A model generated the notes under the pieces. It was given only the letters and a program-made list of their open reading frames with translations. It ran no database searches and was not told the origin of the DNA. A stretch of 64,000 nucleotides of DNA from NCBI GenBank assembly GCA_002281555.1, contig NCGJ01000003.1, positions 248,001 to 312,000 of the forward strand, written 5' to 3'. Every line of letters begins with the position of its first letter. Positions within the stretch are counted from its first letter, which is position 1. This DNA is from Hydrogenophilales bacterium 28-61-23 (lineage in GTDB: Bacteria > Pseudomonadota > Gammaproteobacteria > Burkholderiales > Thiobacillaceae). Below are positions 34,314 through 42,646 of the stretch, piece after piece. The position numbers and the translations under genes were made by a program.

Positions 34314-34793
34314 ATGCAAGCCAGAGCGATACAGCATGGGCAATCGAGTGCCATGCGGACTCCTGTGAAATTTGCCTTGCACGGCGACGACATGTTGCTG
34401 GCGCTGGATGGCCGATGCCTGGATCGTCTGGCGCTGCCACTTGCTTTCCAGCTCTGCCAGCAGTCCGGCAGACGCCTGGACATCCTGCTGCTCAATCCAC
34501 CGAAGCCGGCGACATTGATGCTTGGGCAACTCCTGCAAAAGCTGGAAACGGAAGGTATCGACTATCGTCTTACCAGTGGTGAGGGCGATCTGGCGGATGA
34601 ACTCCCGCTTTATCTCCACCGCTTCCAGACCATTTCTTTCGTCCTTATGGATTGCCTGGACAAGTGGGAAGCCATGCTGCAACCGACGCTGGCCGCCTTG
34701 CGCCAGGAAGGCTACAAGATCCTGACGCTGCTTGATCGTGAGAAGGAGGTGCTGATCAGCAGCGCCGAGTGGAGAGGACGACAGCATGCTTGA
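34314..34793 (+). CDS. 159-residue protein of unknown function
   Basis: A soluble alpha/beta protein: KFALHGDDMLLALDG, RRLDILLLNPP and FVLMDCLDKWEAML alternate strands and helices in a way reminiscent of Rossmann-like or universal-stress folds, but no signature is clear. The ATG at 34314 follows a GGGGGG tract 10-15 bases upstream and was preferred over 34281. It lies 26 bases after the PilZ-like gene and its end overlaps a following ORF, so it belongs to the same small operon. Confidence 0.6.
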   Translation: MQARAIQHGQSSAMRTPVKFALHGDDMLLALDGRCLDRLALPLAFQLCQQSGRRLDILLLNPPKPATLMLGQLLQKLETEGIDYRLTSGEGDLADELPLYLHRFQTISFVLMDCLDKWEAMLQPTLAALRQEGYKILTLLDREKEVLISSAEWRGRQHA

Positions 34794-35229
34794 CGCGGGC
34801 GAGAGTGGAGTCCGTATCAAGCGTATCTGCCTCAATCTGCTGCTGGAGGCTGCCGCATGCGTGCTCGACTGCCTGGACAACCGCTTCATGCGCAAGCTGG
34901 TCGACCGGAGAAAACCACGCTCGCATGTTCCCGGCGGGCATATGCCGATCCACATGCCGGACGCACGCTCCTGTACCGCCTGGGCAAACAGAAGCAGACA
35001 TGAAAGCGCAGCTTCAATTTGCCAGGACGATGCGCGGTTCCAATTTACTTCACCGGAGGCAACACCCCATGCGCGCTCTCAAAACGGGATGGTCGCGGTC
35101 AGCCGGCTTATTCATCGTAATGACCGTAATGACACCATTCGTGGCAAACGCCGATACGGAACAGCCCGCGGGACAACTCGCCGGGCAGAACGCTTGCCCA
35201 GCCTTACTGATGGAGCAGGAATGCCATGA
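34786..35229 (+). CDS. uncertain small gene overlapping its neighbours
   Basis: A 147-codon ORF with a good GGAGAGG site 10-16 bases before its ATG, overlapping the end of the previous gene by 8 bases. The first 45 residues look plausible (an amphipathic helix VRIKRICLNLLLEAAACVLDCL followed by basic residues), but the second half is low in structure and its last 161 bases overlap the secreted-protein gene in another frame. It may be a shorter real gene that has gained a run-on end, or noise. Confidence 0.3.
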   Translation: MLDAGESGVRIKRICLNLLLEAAACVLDCLDNRFMRKLVDRRKPRSHVPGGHMPIHMPDARSCTAWANRSRHESAASICQDDARFQFTSPEATPHARSQNGMVAVSRLIHRNDRNDTIRGKRRYGTARGTTRRAERLPSLTDGAGMP

Positions 35230-35422
35230 CTACCAGACGGCGCTGCACGCGGCTCAATCGGCGGCGGAAATCGCTTTGCTGGAAGACAAGTACGCAGCCC
35301 TGCTGAAAGAGCGTGCACGCTTGTGCCCGCATCAGCCCGACCTGGACGCGGCCGATGCGGCCAGGCCAAGCAGTCAGACTAAACGGGCCCGGCTTGCCGC
35401 GGGACGCAAAATCAGCATGTAG
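35069..35422 (+). CDS. small secreted protein of unknown function
   Basis: A 117-residue protein with a clear signal peptide (MRALKTGWSRSAGLFIVMTV, cleavage after about residue 29 in VANA). The mature part has two or three cysteines (NACPALL, QECHDYQ, RLCPHQP) separated by a helix (AAEIALLEDKYAALLKERA). A GGAGG site lies 11-15 bases before the ATG, which decides this start over longer in-frame readings. It probably acts in the periplasm; I do not know the family. It is the last of the small-gene group. Confidence 0.6.
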   Translation: MRALKTGWSRSAGLFIVMTVMTPFVANADTEQPAGQLAGQNACPALLMEQECHDYQTALHAAQSAAEIALLEDKYAALLKERARLCPHQPDLDAADAARPSSQTKRARLAAGRKISM

Positions 35423-35500
35423 CCGGAAAAATAATGAAGGCAAACAATGCGTCACTGACGCTGTTGCGGTGAAGCAAGCGACCCAGGGTCGTTCACCAAT

Positions 35501-35526
35501 ATGCCCACGCCCAGGCGTGGGCATTT
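35501..35526. terminator. hairpin between convergent genes
   Basis: ATGCCCACGC (35501-35510) pairs with GCGTGGGCAT (35515-35524) around a CCAG loop, followed by TT on the right. It lies in the 117-base gap between two genes transcribed towards each other, so it probably ends both transcripts. Confidence 0.6.
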
Positions 35527-35539
35527 CATTGGCGAGCCC

Positions 35540-35956
35540 TTAGTACTGATCGGCCAACCAGCCATCCAGAGACGTACAAGCCTCCGCAGTGGGTTTGTTT
35601 GAGGTTTTGCCCAGCATGGGGGTGAAACAGAGATATTGATTGCCCTGCGCGTCCGACAGATTACGCAACGGCATCGCGCCCAAGGTTTCGTAGCCGCGCG
35701 CATCCATCATGACGAACTGGAATTCATCCCCGATGCAAACCTCCAACTTGCCGCCGTTGCCGGCGCCATACTTCGCCCACCATGAATCCGGGTCGGCGCC
35801 GTCGTAGATGGGCGGCGTGGCCTGGTCGCCGTTCTTATGCCAGGCCATGATGGTGGGATCCTGCATCTGGTTCACCCTGGCCAGGCCTTTGGCGAGAAGA
35901 CTTGCGCTATGGAAATTGAGGGCGTCGCCTTGATAGTCGATATGGAGATTTTTCAT
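35540..35956 (-). CDS. AF1514-like family protein
   Basis: A 138-residue soluble protein. The N-terminal MKNLHIDYQGDALNFHSASLL and MAWHKNGDQATPP segments recall the small archaeal and bacterial AF1514/DUF5619 family, whose function is not known. The ATG at 35956 is preceded by AAGGAAAC, a good site, which decides against a longer frame to 36028. It stands alone on the minus strand, converging with the small secreted gene. The family match is from memory of the pattern and should be treated as probable. Confidence 0.6.
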   Translation of the reverse strand: MKNLHIDYQGDALNFHSASLLAKGLARVNQMQDPTIMAWHKNGDQATPPIYDGADPDSWWAKYGAGNGGKLEVCIGDEFQFVMMDARGYETLGAMPLRNLSDAQGNQYLCFTPMLGKTSNKPTAEACTSLDGWLADQY

Positions 35957-36154
35957 GTTGTTTCCTTTGCGTGAAGAATCGCCGCCGCTGGATTGCGGCT
36001 GGATTGCGGCAAGACTGCCGCACCACACATATTGCTTATAGCCCCATATCCGACTAAATCAATCAACTATTCCGGAGTCGGCTTACGCTGACGCACAGCA
36101 CCGGGCAGCGCACCACGCCTGAAGCGGAAGTTCTGCCTGGCGAGGCGCCGCCGG

Positions 36155-39100
36155 TCAGCGCGCGCGGCGCGCCCGGGTCGTCCAACCGACCAGCCCCAGG
36201 CCGGCCAGCAGCAACGCCCAGGTTTCCGGTTCCGGCACCGGCGCCAGTTGCAGGCTATTGCCGACCAGCGCGACCCGGTAGCCATCCAGACCGGCGTCGA
36301 AAATATAGGTGGCACTGTCCAGGCCGATGATGCCGCCGGCCGCGCTGAGGAAGCTCATGCCGACCAGATCGCCCGGCAAAGCGCCATCCAGCAGCGTGAA
36401 ATGGATGCGGGCGCCGGTCAGGTCCGCCACCCCGCCCACCTGGGTGAAATCGTGAACGTCGGGGCCGGCGATCTCGACCAGGATGTCGCCGGCGGCAATG
36501 AAGTCACCGTCCACCACCAGCGTACCCGGCGAGTTGCCGGCGCTGAACAAGGCGCCCTCGGCAATATTCAGGTCGCCGCCGATGCGGCCCTTGGCCTCGA
36601 ACCAGGCGCCGTCCAGCACCTCCACGTCGCCGGCGAAACTGCCGTTGACCACCATGCCGCCCCGCTCCACCCGCGTCATGCCGGTGTAGCCGTGCTCACC
36701 GGCCAAATAGAGCACGCCGTCGCCCAGCTTGGTGACGCCGCCGGGGCCGTCGATGCGGCCGTTCAAGGTGATGCTGTAGCCATTGCTGTCGAAACGCGCG
36801 CCCGCCGCGCCGAGCGCGACATGGCGGTTCAGGCTGAGATTATCCAGCGCCACCAGCGTGCCGCCGGCAATGAGCAGGCCGCTTTGCGCGCCGCCCAGGT
36901 TGGCGTCGCGGCTGATCCGCAGCGTGTTGCTGAAAGCGGTGCCGCCGGTGTGCGTGTTGTCGCCGGTCAGCGTCAATGCGCCGGGGCCGTAGCTCATCAG
37001 GGTGCCAGTGCCGCTGACCCGGCCGGCGTAAGTGCCGTCCGCCACCTGATAGAAGGCCAGACCGGCGCGGGTCTCGATGTTGCCTTGCAGGCTGTCGGTG
37101 TTGCCGATCAGCACGCCCTTTTCCACCACAGTGCCGCCGGTGTAGCTGTTGTGGCCGCGCAGCCAGATGGCCGATTTGTCGGTCTTGACCAGCATGCCTG
37201 TCCCGCTGATGTCGCCGGAGTAGGCGCTGATGCTGTCCTCATCGCCGTAGTCGAACAACTCCAGACGGCCGTTGTTGATCACCCGGTCGCTCAGGCTCGG
37301 CGCACGGGCGCGCAGGGTGCCAGCCAGAATGGTGGTGGCGCCGGTGTAGGTATTGACGCCGGTAAGGGTCTGGAAGGAGTTGGTCCCGTCCAGAGTCAGC
37401 CCGCCCTGGCCGCTGATGACGCCGTTGAAGACGCCCCAGCCGCCGTTGAGGATGAGGCTGTTGCCGCCGAGGCGGATCTCGGCGCCGTCATAGCCGGAGA
37501 CTGAACGCAGTCGCCGGTCGCCGTCCGCTCCGCTCAGGTCCAGTACGGCGCTTTCCACGCTGACATGCGAGGCGGGGTTCAACGCACCGGCGCCCAGCAG
37601 GGCCAGGGTGCCTTCGGCGACGGTGACCGAGCCGTAGAACTCGGTATCGGTGGTGACAAACAGGGTGCCCGCGCCCTTCTTGCTGAACGCGCCCGTGCCT
37701 TGCAGGCCGGAAAGCAGGGTGATGTCGTGGCCGTTGCTGTCCAGCGTGCCTTGCCCCCTGATCAGGAAGGTCCGCGCGGTGGTCAACGACGCCAGCACCG
37801 CGAGGGTGCCACCTTCGAACTCCACCGCCGCGGCCGGCGCGCCCAGGCTGGCGTCGCCAGCGATCTCCAGCCGAGTATTCCAGCCCTGCAGCAGGGTTCC
37901 CCCCGCGTAGGTATTGTTGCCGGTGAACCGCTGCGTGCCGCCGCCATAGCTGAGGATCACTTTGCCCGCGCCGGAGATCACCCCGGAAAAGGTATGCGGC
38001 TGCTCGCCGGAAGGATTGAGGATCAGTCGCTTGTCCCCCAGGATCACATCACCTTCTCCGGCCAAGCTGTCGATACTGGCCGCGTAATCCACGCCGGAGA
38101 TGTCCAGGGTGGCGCCGGCCTCGATGCTCAGTCGGGTCTGGTCCGGCAACTGGCCGCCATAGCCCAAGGCCAGGGTGCCTTCCCGCAGATCGGTGGCACC
38201 GCCATAGGTCTGGGCGCGGGTCAGGGTCAACATGCCCGCGCCGGTCTTCTCCAGCGCGCCGGTGCCTGAAATGACATGGTAGTAAGTGCCGTCTACCCCC
38301 TGGGCGAAGCTCACCAGGCTCTGGTTGAAGATGTCGCTATTCAGGCTGGCCGCGTCGCCCTTCAGCACGCCGGCCATGACCTCGGGCGCGGCGTTCCAGA
38401 CGTTGGCGCCGGTCAGCCAGAGCGTGCCTTCGCCCTCCTTGTAGAGAGTCTGATGACTGGTGACCACGCCGGTGATCTTCAGGTCGTGGCCGGCGGTATC
38501 GATCCAGCCGGAGCCGCCGGGAGAGGCTGGAGCGGCAACCTGCATGATGAAGCTCGACGGATCGATATAGTCCGGAGTGATGCCCTCCTCATGCACTACG
38601 GGCACGTACAACCACTGACCATCTTCTAAAAGGTCCAATCCAACCGTTTGCTCAGGGGCAAAGTAGGAATCAGCGAAGTGTGGTTGGCTAACGGGCGGCA
38701 GCTCAATGAACCATAACTGGTTCGATGGTGAGTACGTTGGGCCATAGGCCGAACTGCCGATGATGAAGTCCCGCCCGGTCTCGAAGCTACCGCTGAGCTG
38801 CAGGCGGCTGAATGCCAGCGTGACCGGCGCTCCGAGGGCGCCCAGATCGGCGTCGCTGCCGGCGCTGATCAGACCGGGAGTCGGCCCGGATGAGCCGAAA
38901 TCGATGTGACCGCCCCCATATCCCGGGCCGGTGGAAACGATCACGCCATATGTCCCACAGTCCCAACACGACCCCGGCGGCAAGATCAGCGGCAGCTCCG
39001 CGATCAATGGCCGCAACCCGCTCATCGCGGCGGCCAGTTTTTCCGGCGTGGCCAAGCCGGTGTAGGCATTTGCCACGGCCGGGTTGCCCAGGCTGCCATC

Positions 39101-39301
39101 GAAGTGCGGTACGGTGGGGTTGAGTTTGATGGTCGGGCCACTGATCGCTAGGACGCCGGGGCCGAGGGTGCGAAGCGTGCCGCCGAACACGGGCGCGTCG
39201 GCCCAGGCGGAGGTCGGTAGCGGCAGCGTGGCCGCCAGGGCAAGCGCCAGCAGGTGCGGCCGGAAGCGGGACGGGTGGAATTTGCGGGCGATGGACGGCA
39301 T
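36155..39301 (-). CDS. large PEP-CTERM surface protein with autotransporter-type beta-strand repeats
   Basis: A 1048-residue exported protein. A signal peptide (residues 1 to about 35, ending SAWA) is followed by a long beta-helical passenger with many autotransporter-associated repeats of the form GxGxLxLTGxNTYTGGT (for example GKVILSYGGGTQRFTGNNTY and GALTLTGDNTHTGGTAF). The C-terminus is a PEP-CTERM sorting signal: VPEPETW, a hydrophobic helix (ALLLAGLGLVGW) and basic residues (RARRAR). It lacks a beta-barrel, so exosortase/XrtA sorting, not type V secretion, is expected. A role as adhesin or matrix protein is inference. Confidence 0.88.
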   Translation of the reverse strand: MPSIARKFHPSRFRPHLLALALAATLPLPTSAWADAPVFGGTLRTLGPGVLAISGPTIKLNPTVPHFDGSLGNPAVANAYTGLATPEKLAAAMSGLRPLIAELPLILPPGSCWDCGTYGVIVSTGPGYGGGHIDFGSSGPTPGLISAGSDADLGALGAPVTLAFSRLQLSGSFETGRDFIIGSSAYGPTYSPSNQLWFIELPPVSQPHFADSYFAPEQTVGLDLLEDGQWLYVPVVHEEGITPDYIDPSSFIMQVAAPASPGGSGWIDTAGHDLKITGVVTSHQTLYKEGEGTLWLTGANVWNAAPEVMAGVLKGDAASLNSDIFNQSLVSFAQGVDGTYYHVISGTGALEKTGAGMLTLTRAQTYGGATDLREGTLALGYGGQLPDQTRLSIEAGATLDISGVDYAASIDSLAGEGDVILGDKRLILNPSGEQPHTFSGVISGAGKVILSYGGGTQRFTGNNTYAGGTLLQGWNTRLEIAGDASLGAPAAAVEFEGGTLAVLASLTTARTFLIRGQGTLDSNGHDITLLSGLQGTGAFSKKGAGTLFVTTDTEFYGSVTVAEGTLALLGAGALNPASHVSVESAVLDLSGADGDRRLRSVSGYDGAEIRLGGNSLILNGGWGVFNGVISGQGGLTLDGTNSFQTLTGVNTYTGATTILAGTLRARAPSLSDRVINNGRLELFDYGDEDSISAYSGDISGTGMLVKTDKSAIWLRGHNSYTGGTVVEKGVLIGNTDSLQGNIETRAGLAFYQVADGTYAGRVSGTGTLMSYGPGALTLTGDNTHTGGTAFSNTLRISRDANLGGAQSGLLIAGGTLVALDNLSLNRHVALGAAGARFDSNGYSITLNGRIDGPGGVTKLGDGVLYLAGEHGYTGMTRVERGGMVVNGSFAGDVEVLDGAWFEAKGRIGGDLNIAEGALFSAGNSPGTLVVDGDFIAAGDILVEIAGPDVHDFTQVGGVADLTGARIHFTLLDGALPGDLVGMSFLSAAGGIIGLDSATYIFDAGLDGYRVALVGNSLQLAPVPEPETWALLLAGLGLVGWTTRARRAR

Positions 39302-39354
39302 GTTGAAGTTCCCTGGTAATTATTGATTTGTGTGGTTCCGACCCGGTGGTCGGG

Positions 39355-40194
39355 TTATGGGTTGCCGCGCCGCGCTCGCCAGCCCAGCAGTCCGAGACCG
39401 GCCAGCAGCATGGCCCAGGTCTCGGGCTCGGGGACGGCGGGGGTCAGGCTTCCATTTTCGAGTAAAAGCATGCCACCTGAAGGAACAATAGCCCCCGTGT
39501 CGAGGACCCGCGCATCAGCGACTTGAATGCCGTTTTTGTTCAGCAGGGATATCTGCCCGGAGATGACTTCGACGAAACCATTGCTCTTGAGCCGGCCCGC
39601 CAGGAGGCGATCCAGGACGGCGGGGGATTGCTCGAAAGCGATGGAGCCAGGGTTATTGATGCTGAAGGGCGACCAGTTGAGGAGAGTCAGCCTACCAGTC
39701 TGCAGGCTGGCTGCCGGCACGACAGCTCTCAAAGAGATGTTGCCGGCGGCGCTGGGGATCAGCCCAGTGCCAGGGATGAACGTGGTGTTGAGCAGGGCGA
39801 TGTCGCCGCCCCCTTGCACGCTGAGTAGCGTGCCGGTAAAGACATCGAGCCGCGGCACTGGAGGACGGACTGGCGCTGTCTCGCTGCCTGGTTCGCCCGG
39901 GGTCACCTGTCCTGAACTACCCCATGAGATGTTGCCCCCCGCATTCAGCGTAAAGGTCCAATCACCTTCGTAGGCCAACGTTCCATCGATGACGATGTCC
40001 TGAGTGGCATTCACGGTGAAGGACTTCGCTTCGCCCACCAGTGCCACAGTTACTCCGGCAGGGATAATGAAGTTGTCAAAGCTGTAAATCCCGCCAGCCA
40101 GTTCCTGGGATTCCAGCGGATGGAAATCCAGAGCGAGCGCGGGGTTGCACAGGGTAAAGAAAAGGCTGCTGGCAAGCAGGGTGTTGCGTTTCAT
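39355..40194 (-). CDS. PEP-CTERM protein of unknown function
   Basis: A 279-residue exported protein: signal peptide (about residues 1-21, ending ALA), a beta-rich body with DIVIDGTLAYEGDWTFTLNAGGNISWG resembling short beta-helix or filamentous-haemagglutinin-like strands, and a C-terminal PEP-CTERM signal (VPEPETWAMLLAGLGLLGWRARRG). It lies 53 bases before the larger PEP-CTERM gene on the same strand, so the two are probably cotranscribed and sorted by the same exosortase. Confidence 0.85.
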   Translation of the reverse strand: MKRNTLLASSLFFTLCNPALALDFHPLESQELAGGIYSFDNFIIPAGVTVALVGEAKSFTVNATQDIVIDGTLAYEGDWTFTLNAGGNISWGSSGQVTPGEPGSETAPVRPPVPRLDVFTGTLLSVQGGGDIALLNTTFIPGTGLIPSAAGNISLRAVVPAASLQTGRLTLLNWSPFSINNPGSIAFEQSPAVLDRLLAGRLKSNGFVEVISGQISLLNKNGIQVADARVLDTGAIVPSGGMLLLENGSLTPAVPEPETWAMLLAGLGLLGWRARRGNP

Positions 40195-40311
40195 GAAAGC
40201 CTCCCGTTTAGGTTTTTATTTGCTGTGGATGATACCCGCGCAAGCGAGCCTGGACAGCCCCGCGCGGGTTGCCGAAATTTAACGTGGCGCCATTACCGGC
40301 GCGTTACAGAA

Positions 40312-40355
40312 TCGCCGGCATGGCATGAGCCGAACGGCTCATGCCATGCCGGCGA
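40312..40355. terminator. perfect 21-base-pair hairpin
   Basis: Arms 40312-40332 and 40335-40355 are exact reverse complements around an AA centre, starting 19 bases after the stop of the leftward gene at 40375. The stem core is GGCATGGCATGAGCC. No T tract follows, so termination would be factor-dependent or the hairpin stabilises the 3' end. Confidence 0.5.
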
Positions 40356-40374
40356 GAGATAGCTCGCCTCCGGG

Positions 40375-40848
40375 TCATTTCACCAGGGCTTCCTCCTGCG
40401 CCAGGCGCAGGATGTAGTGGGCGAAATCCGGGTCTTCGCCACGCAACAACTCGGGCAGGCGGGAGCGAAAGTCCTCGCGCTGGCACCACTCGCGCATGTA
40501 GTCCTCCCACGAGTGCCAACGCCGATCCTGCTTCGCGCTCATATCCGGCTCGTAGGCGAGCAGATAGGCGCGCTCGAACAGCGAAATCAACATATCGAAC
40601 ACCACCCACATGCGTTCGCGCTGCTCATCGTCCAGGTCTGGCGTCGACTCATAGCTGCGCAATTTCAGGTCGGAATTGGCCAGCACCACTTCCAGAAAGT
40701 CGATGTAGGCGTCGGACAATTGCGCCCAGATCGCCTCCTCCTCGTTCTCGCGCTCCTTGCGCTGATCCAGGAAATACACCGCGATGGCAAATGGCAGGCC
40801 AACCACGGTGACAACGTAAGAGAGAAGTTCCCAGGTTTCCAGATTCAT
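40375..40848 (-). CDS. membrane-anchored protein of unknown function
   Basis: A 157-residue protein with one N-terminal membrane helix (about residues 8-27, ELLSYVVTVVGLPFAIAVYF) and a charged, helical cytoplasmic part (QRKERENEEEAIWAQLSDAYIDFLEVVL, MWVVFDMLISLFERAYLL). The pattern of a short membrane anchor plus a helical body is common in uncharacterised proteins; I do not recognise a named family. It is the last gene of the leftward acyltransferase operon, 10 bases after the CoA-binding gene. Confidence 0.65.
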   Translation of the reverse strand: MNLETWELLSYVVTVVGLPFAIAVYFLDQRKERENEEEAIWAQLSDAYIDFLEVVLANSDLKLRSYESTPDLDDEQRERMWVVFDMLISLFERAYLLAYEPDMSAKQDRRWHSWEDYMREWCQREDFRSRLPELLRGEDPDFAHYILRLAQEEALVK

Positions 40849-40858
40849 GCCACCCCCG

Positions 40859-41275
40859 TCACGGCATCAAGCGCACATATTCCTTGTAGATGCAGCGATC
40901 CATCACCACGGTCAAGCCGGCGGCGCGGGCTTTTTCGGCCGCTTCGTCATGCACGATAGCCTCCTGTATCCAGATCGCTGGCGCCCCGATGGCCAGAACG
41001 TCTTCCACCACGCCGGGAATCGCGCTGGCTTCGCGGAACACGTTGACCAGATCGACCGGAAACGGAATGTCGGCCAGCCTGGCATACGCCTTTTCGCCCA
41101 GCACTTCGCTGACCGCCGGCCGCACCGGCACGATGCGATAACCGAAGCGTTGCATGGCTTGCGAAACGCCGAAGCTGGGCCGATCCGGTTTCGGCGACAG
41201 GCCGACCACGGCGATGGTCTTGACGCGCTGGAGCAAGGATTTGATTTCCGCGGGAGTGGGGTTCTGAAAGTTCAT
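40859..41275 (-). CDS. CoA-binding domain protein
   Basis: A 138-residue Rossmann-fold protein of the small CoA_binding (YccU-like) family: IAVVGLSPKPDRPSFGVSQAMQRFGYRIVPVRP is the nucleotide-binding half, and VVEDVLAIGAPAIWIQEAI and GLTVVMDRCIYKEY close the fold. The physiological partner is unknown. Its ATG overlaps the stop of the acetyltransferase gene (ATGA), so both are translated from one mRNA. Confidence 0.88.
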   Translation of the reverse strand: MNFQNPTPAEIKSLLQRVKTIAVVGLSPKPDRPSFGVSQAMQRFGYRIVPVRPAVSEVLGEKAYARLADIPFPVDLVNVFREASAIPGVVEDVLAIGAPAIWIQEAIVHDEAAEKARAAGLTVVMDRCIYKEYVRLMP

Positions 41276-41784
41276 GTCAGCGCCTTGGTCATCACATAGT
41301 CGTCCATCACATGGCCGCCGCCGATGTCTTCCAGATGAATCGTGGCGACCGTGAAGCCTTGTTTCAGATAAGCGTCGATGGCTTGCTGGTTTCGCCGGTT
41401 CACGCGCAGCACCAGGCGGGTAAAACCGCGCCGGCTGGCACGCGCCGCCACCTCATCGATCAGCGCGCCGCCGATACCCTGACGCTGCCAGTCGAGATCG
41501 ACGTAGAGTTTGTCGAGTTTGTAATCGCCCTCGTCTATCGGATGGCCGTGGGCAAAACCAACCAGCTCCGGTTTTTCCAAGCCGGCCGCCCGCGCCGCCA
41601 GCCAGATGTCGCCGCGCGCGATGAACTGGCGCACCAGAACTGGCCGATAACGTTGCTCCAGCATGTGATCGATCTGTTCCAGCGAGAGGATGCCGGGGTA
41701 GTGCGCGCGCCAGATGCGGCCGGCCAGATCCACCACGGCTTCGGCTTCATCCAGGCGCAGCGGGCCGATTTCAATTTCATCCAT
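41272..41784 (-). CDS. GNAT-family N-acetyltransferase
   Basis: A 170-residue acetyltransferase. The acetyl-CoA binding motif A is visible as LDKLYVDLDWQRQGIGGALIDEVAARA (Q/RxxGxG/A), followed by LVLRVNRRNQQAIDAYLKQGF, which is motif B. Such enzymes acetylate small molecules or protein N-termini; the substrate cannot be read from sequence. It overlaps the acyltransferase gene upstream by 8 bases and the CoA-binding gene downstream by 4. Confidence 0.88.
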   Translation of the reverse strand: MDEIEIGPLRLDEAEAVVDLAGRIWRAHYPGILSLEQIDHMLEQRYRPVLVRQFIARGDIWLAARAAGLEKPELVGFAHGHPIDEGDYKLDKLYVDLDWQRQGIGGALIDEVAARASRRGFTRLVLRVNRRNQQAIDAYLKQGFTVATIHLEDIGGGHVMDDYVMTKALT

Positions 41785-42646
41785 ACAGACTCGCTTCTCC
41801 TATCGGTCGCGTCTTGAACCGTTTGTGTACCCAGAAATATTGTTCCGGCATCTCGCGGATACGGTCTTCGATAAACGCGTTCATCCGGCGTGTATCGGCT
41901 TCGAGATCGTCGGTCGGAAAGTTTTCCCAGGCCGGATAAATGCGGATCGCGTAACCGTCGCCGTCCTCGCGCGTCACGGTGGGGATGACCGCCGCGTGGG
42001 TCGCCTTCGCCACGCGCGAAAGCCCGGTGATGGTCGCGGCGGGCACGCCGAACAACGGCACGAACAGCGCATCCTTGCGGCCGTAATCCATGTCCGGCAG
42101 GTAATAAAAAGGCAGCCCGCGCTTGACCGCCTTGAGCACCGGACGAATGCCCTCGCTGCGGCTGTACAGCTCGGATTCCCCAAAGCGCTGCCGGGCGCGG
42201 TGCGCCAACCGGTTCAACAGCGGGTTCTTGATCGGGCTGTAGATATCGACCATGGGCGCCAGTTCGCAGGTCAGGCGAATGCCGCCCGCGCTGACGCCGA
42301 CGAAGTGGCTGGTAAACAGCACCAGCGGCTTGCCGCGATGCGGCGTCAGGTGTTCCATGCCCTCGATCCGCACCAGCCGCGCGATGTCCTCGCGCGAGCC
42401 CCACCAGCACACCGACTCGAACAGCGCGGCGCGGCCAAAGGCGCGAAAGTGGCGTTTGAGCAGATCGCGCCGTTCGGCGGCATCGAGTTCGGGAAAGCAG
42501 AGCCGTAAATTGGTTGCGCCCACATGTCGGCGATGGCGCGCCAGCACGAACAACAGACCGCCCAGCGTTGCGCCGATCCAGTTCAGCGCGCGCACCGGCA
42601 ACAAGCGCCAGAGCAGCCAGAGCAGCGCAACGGAAAGTTGTCTCAT
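41777..42646 (-). CDS. LpxL/HtrB-family acyltransferase, altered catalytic motif
   Basis: A 289-residue inner-membrane protein of the lipid A late acyltransferase family, with an N-terminal membrane helix (about residues 5-38). Family blocks: GATNLRLCFPEL, KPLVLFTSHFVGVSAGG, GLPFYYLPDMDYGRKDALFVPLFG and the C-terminal PEQYFWVHKRFKTRP. The catalytic motif is normally H-x4-(D/E); here it is His114 then Ser119, from an AGC codon. Either this copy is inactive or uses another acid. ATG at 42646 overlaps the stop of the second acyltransferase (ATGA). Confidence 0.85.
   Translation of the reverse strand: MRQLSVALLWLLWRLLPVRALNWIGATLGGLLFVLARHRRHVGATNLRLCFPELDAAERRDLLKRHFRAFGRAALFESVCWWGSREDIARLVRIEGMEHLTPHRGKPLVLFTSHFVGVSAGGIRLTCELAPMVDIYSPIKNPLLNRLAHRARQRFGESELYSRSEGIRPVLKAVKRGLPFYYLPDMDYGRKDALFVPLFGVPAATITGLSRVAKATHAAVIPTVTREDGDGYAIRIYPAWENFPTDDLEADTRRMNAFIEDRIREMPEQYFWVHKRFKTRPIGEASLYG

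Noticed and set aside
36248-37504. 418-codon open frame opposite the large PEP-CTERM gene
   Set aside because: Composition mirrors the repeats on the other strand; no start site or domain.
36155-39301. possible CRISPR or satellite repeats
   Set aside because: The periodicity comes from imperfect protein repeats of varying length; there are no constant repeats with unique spacers.
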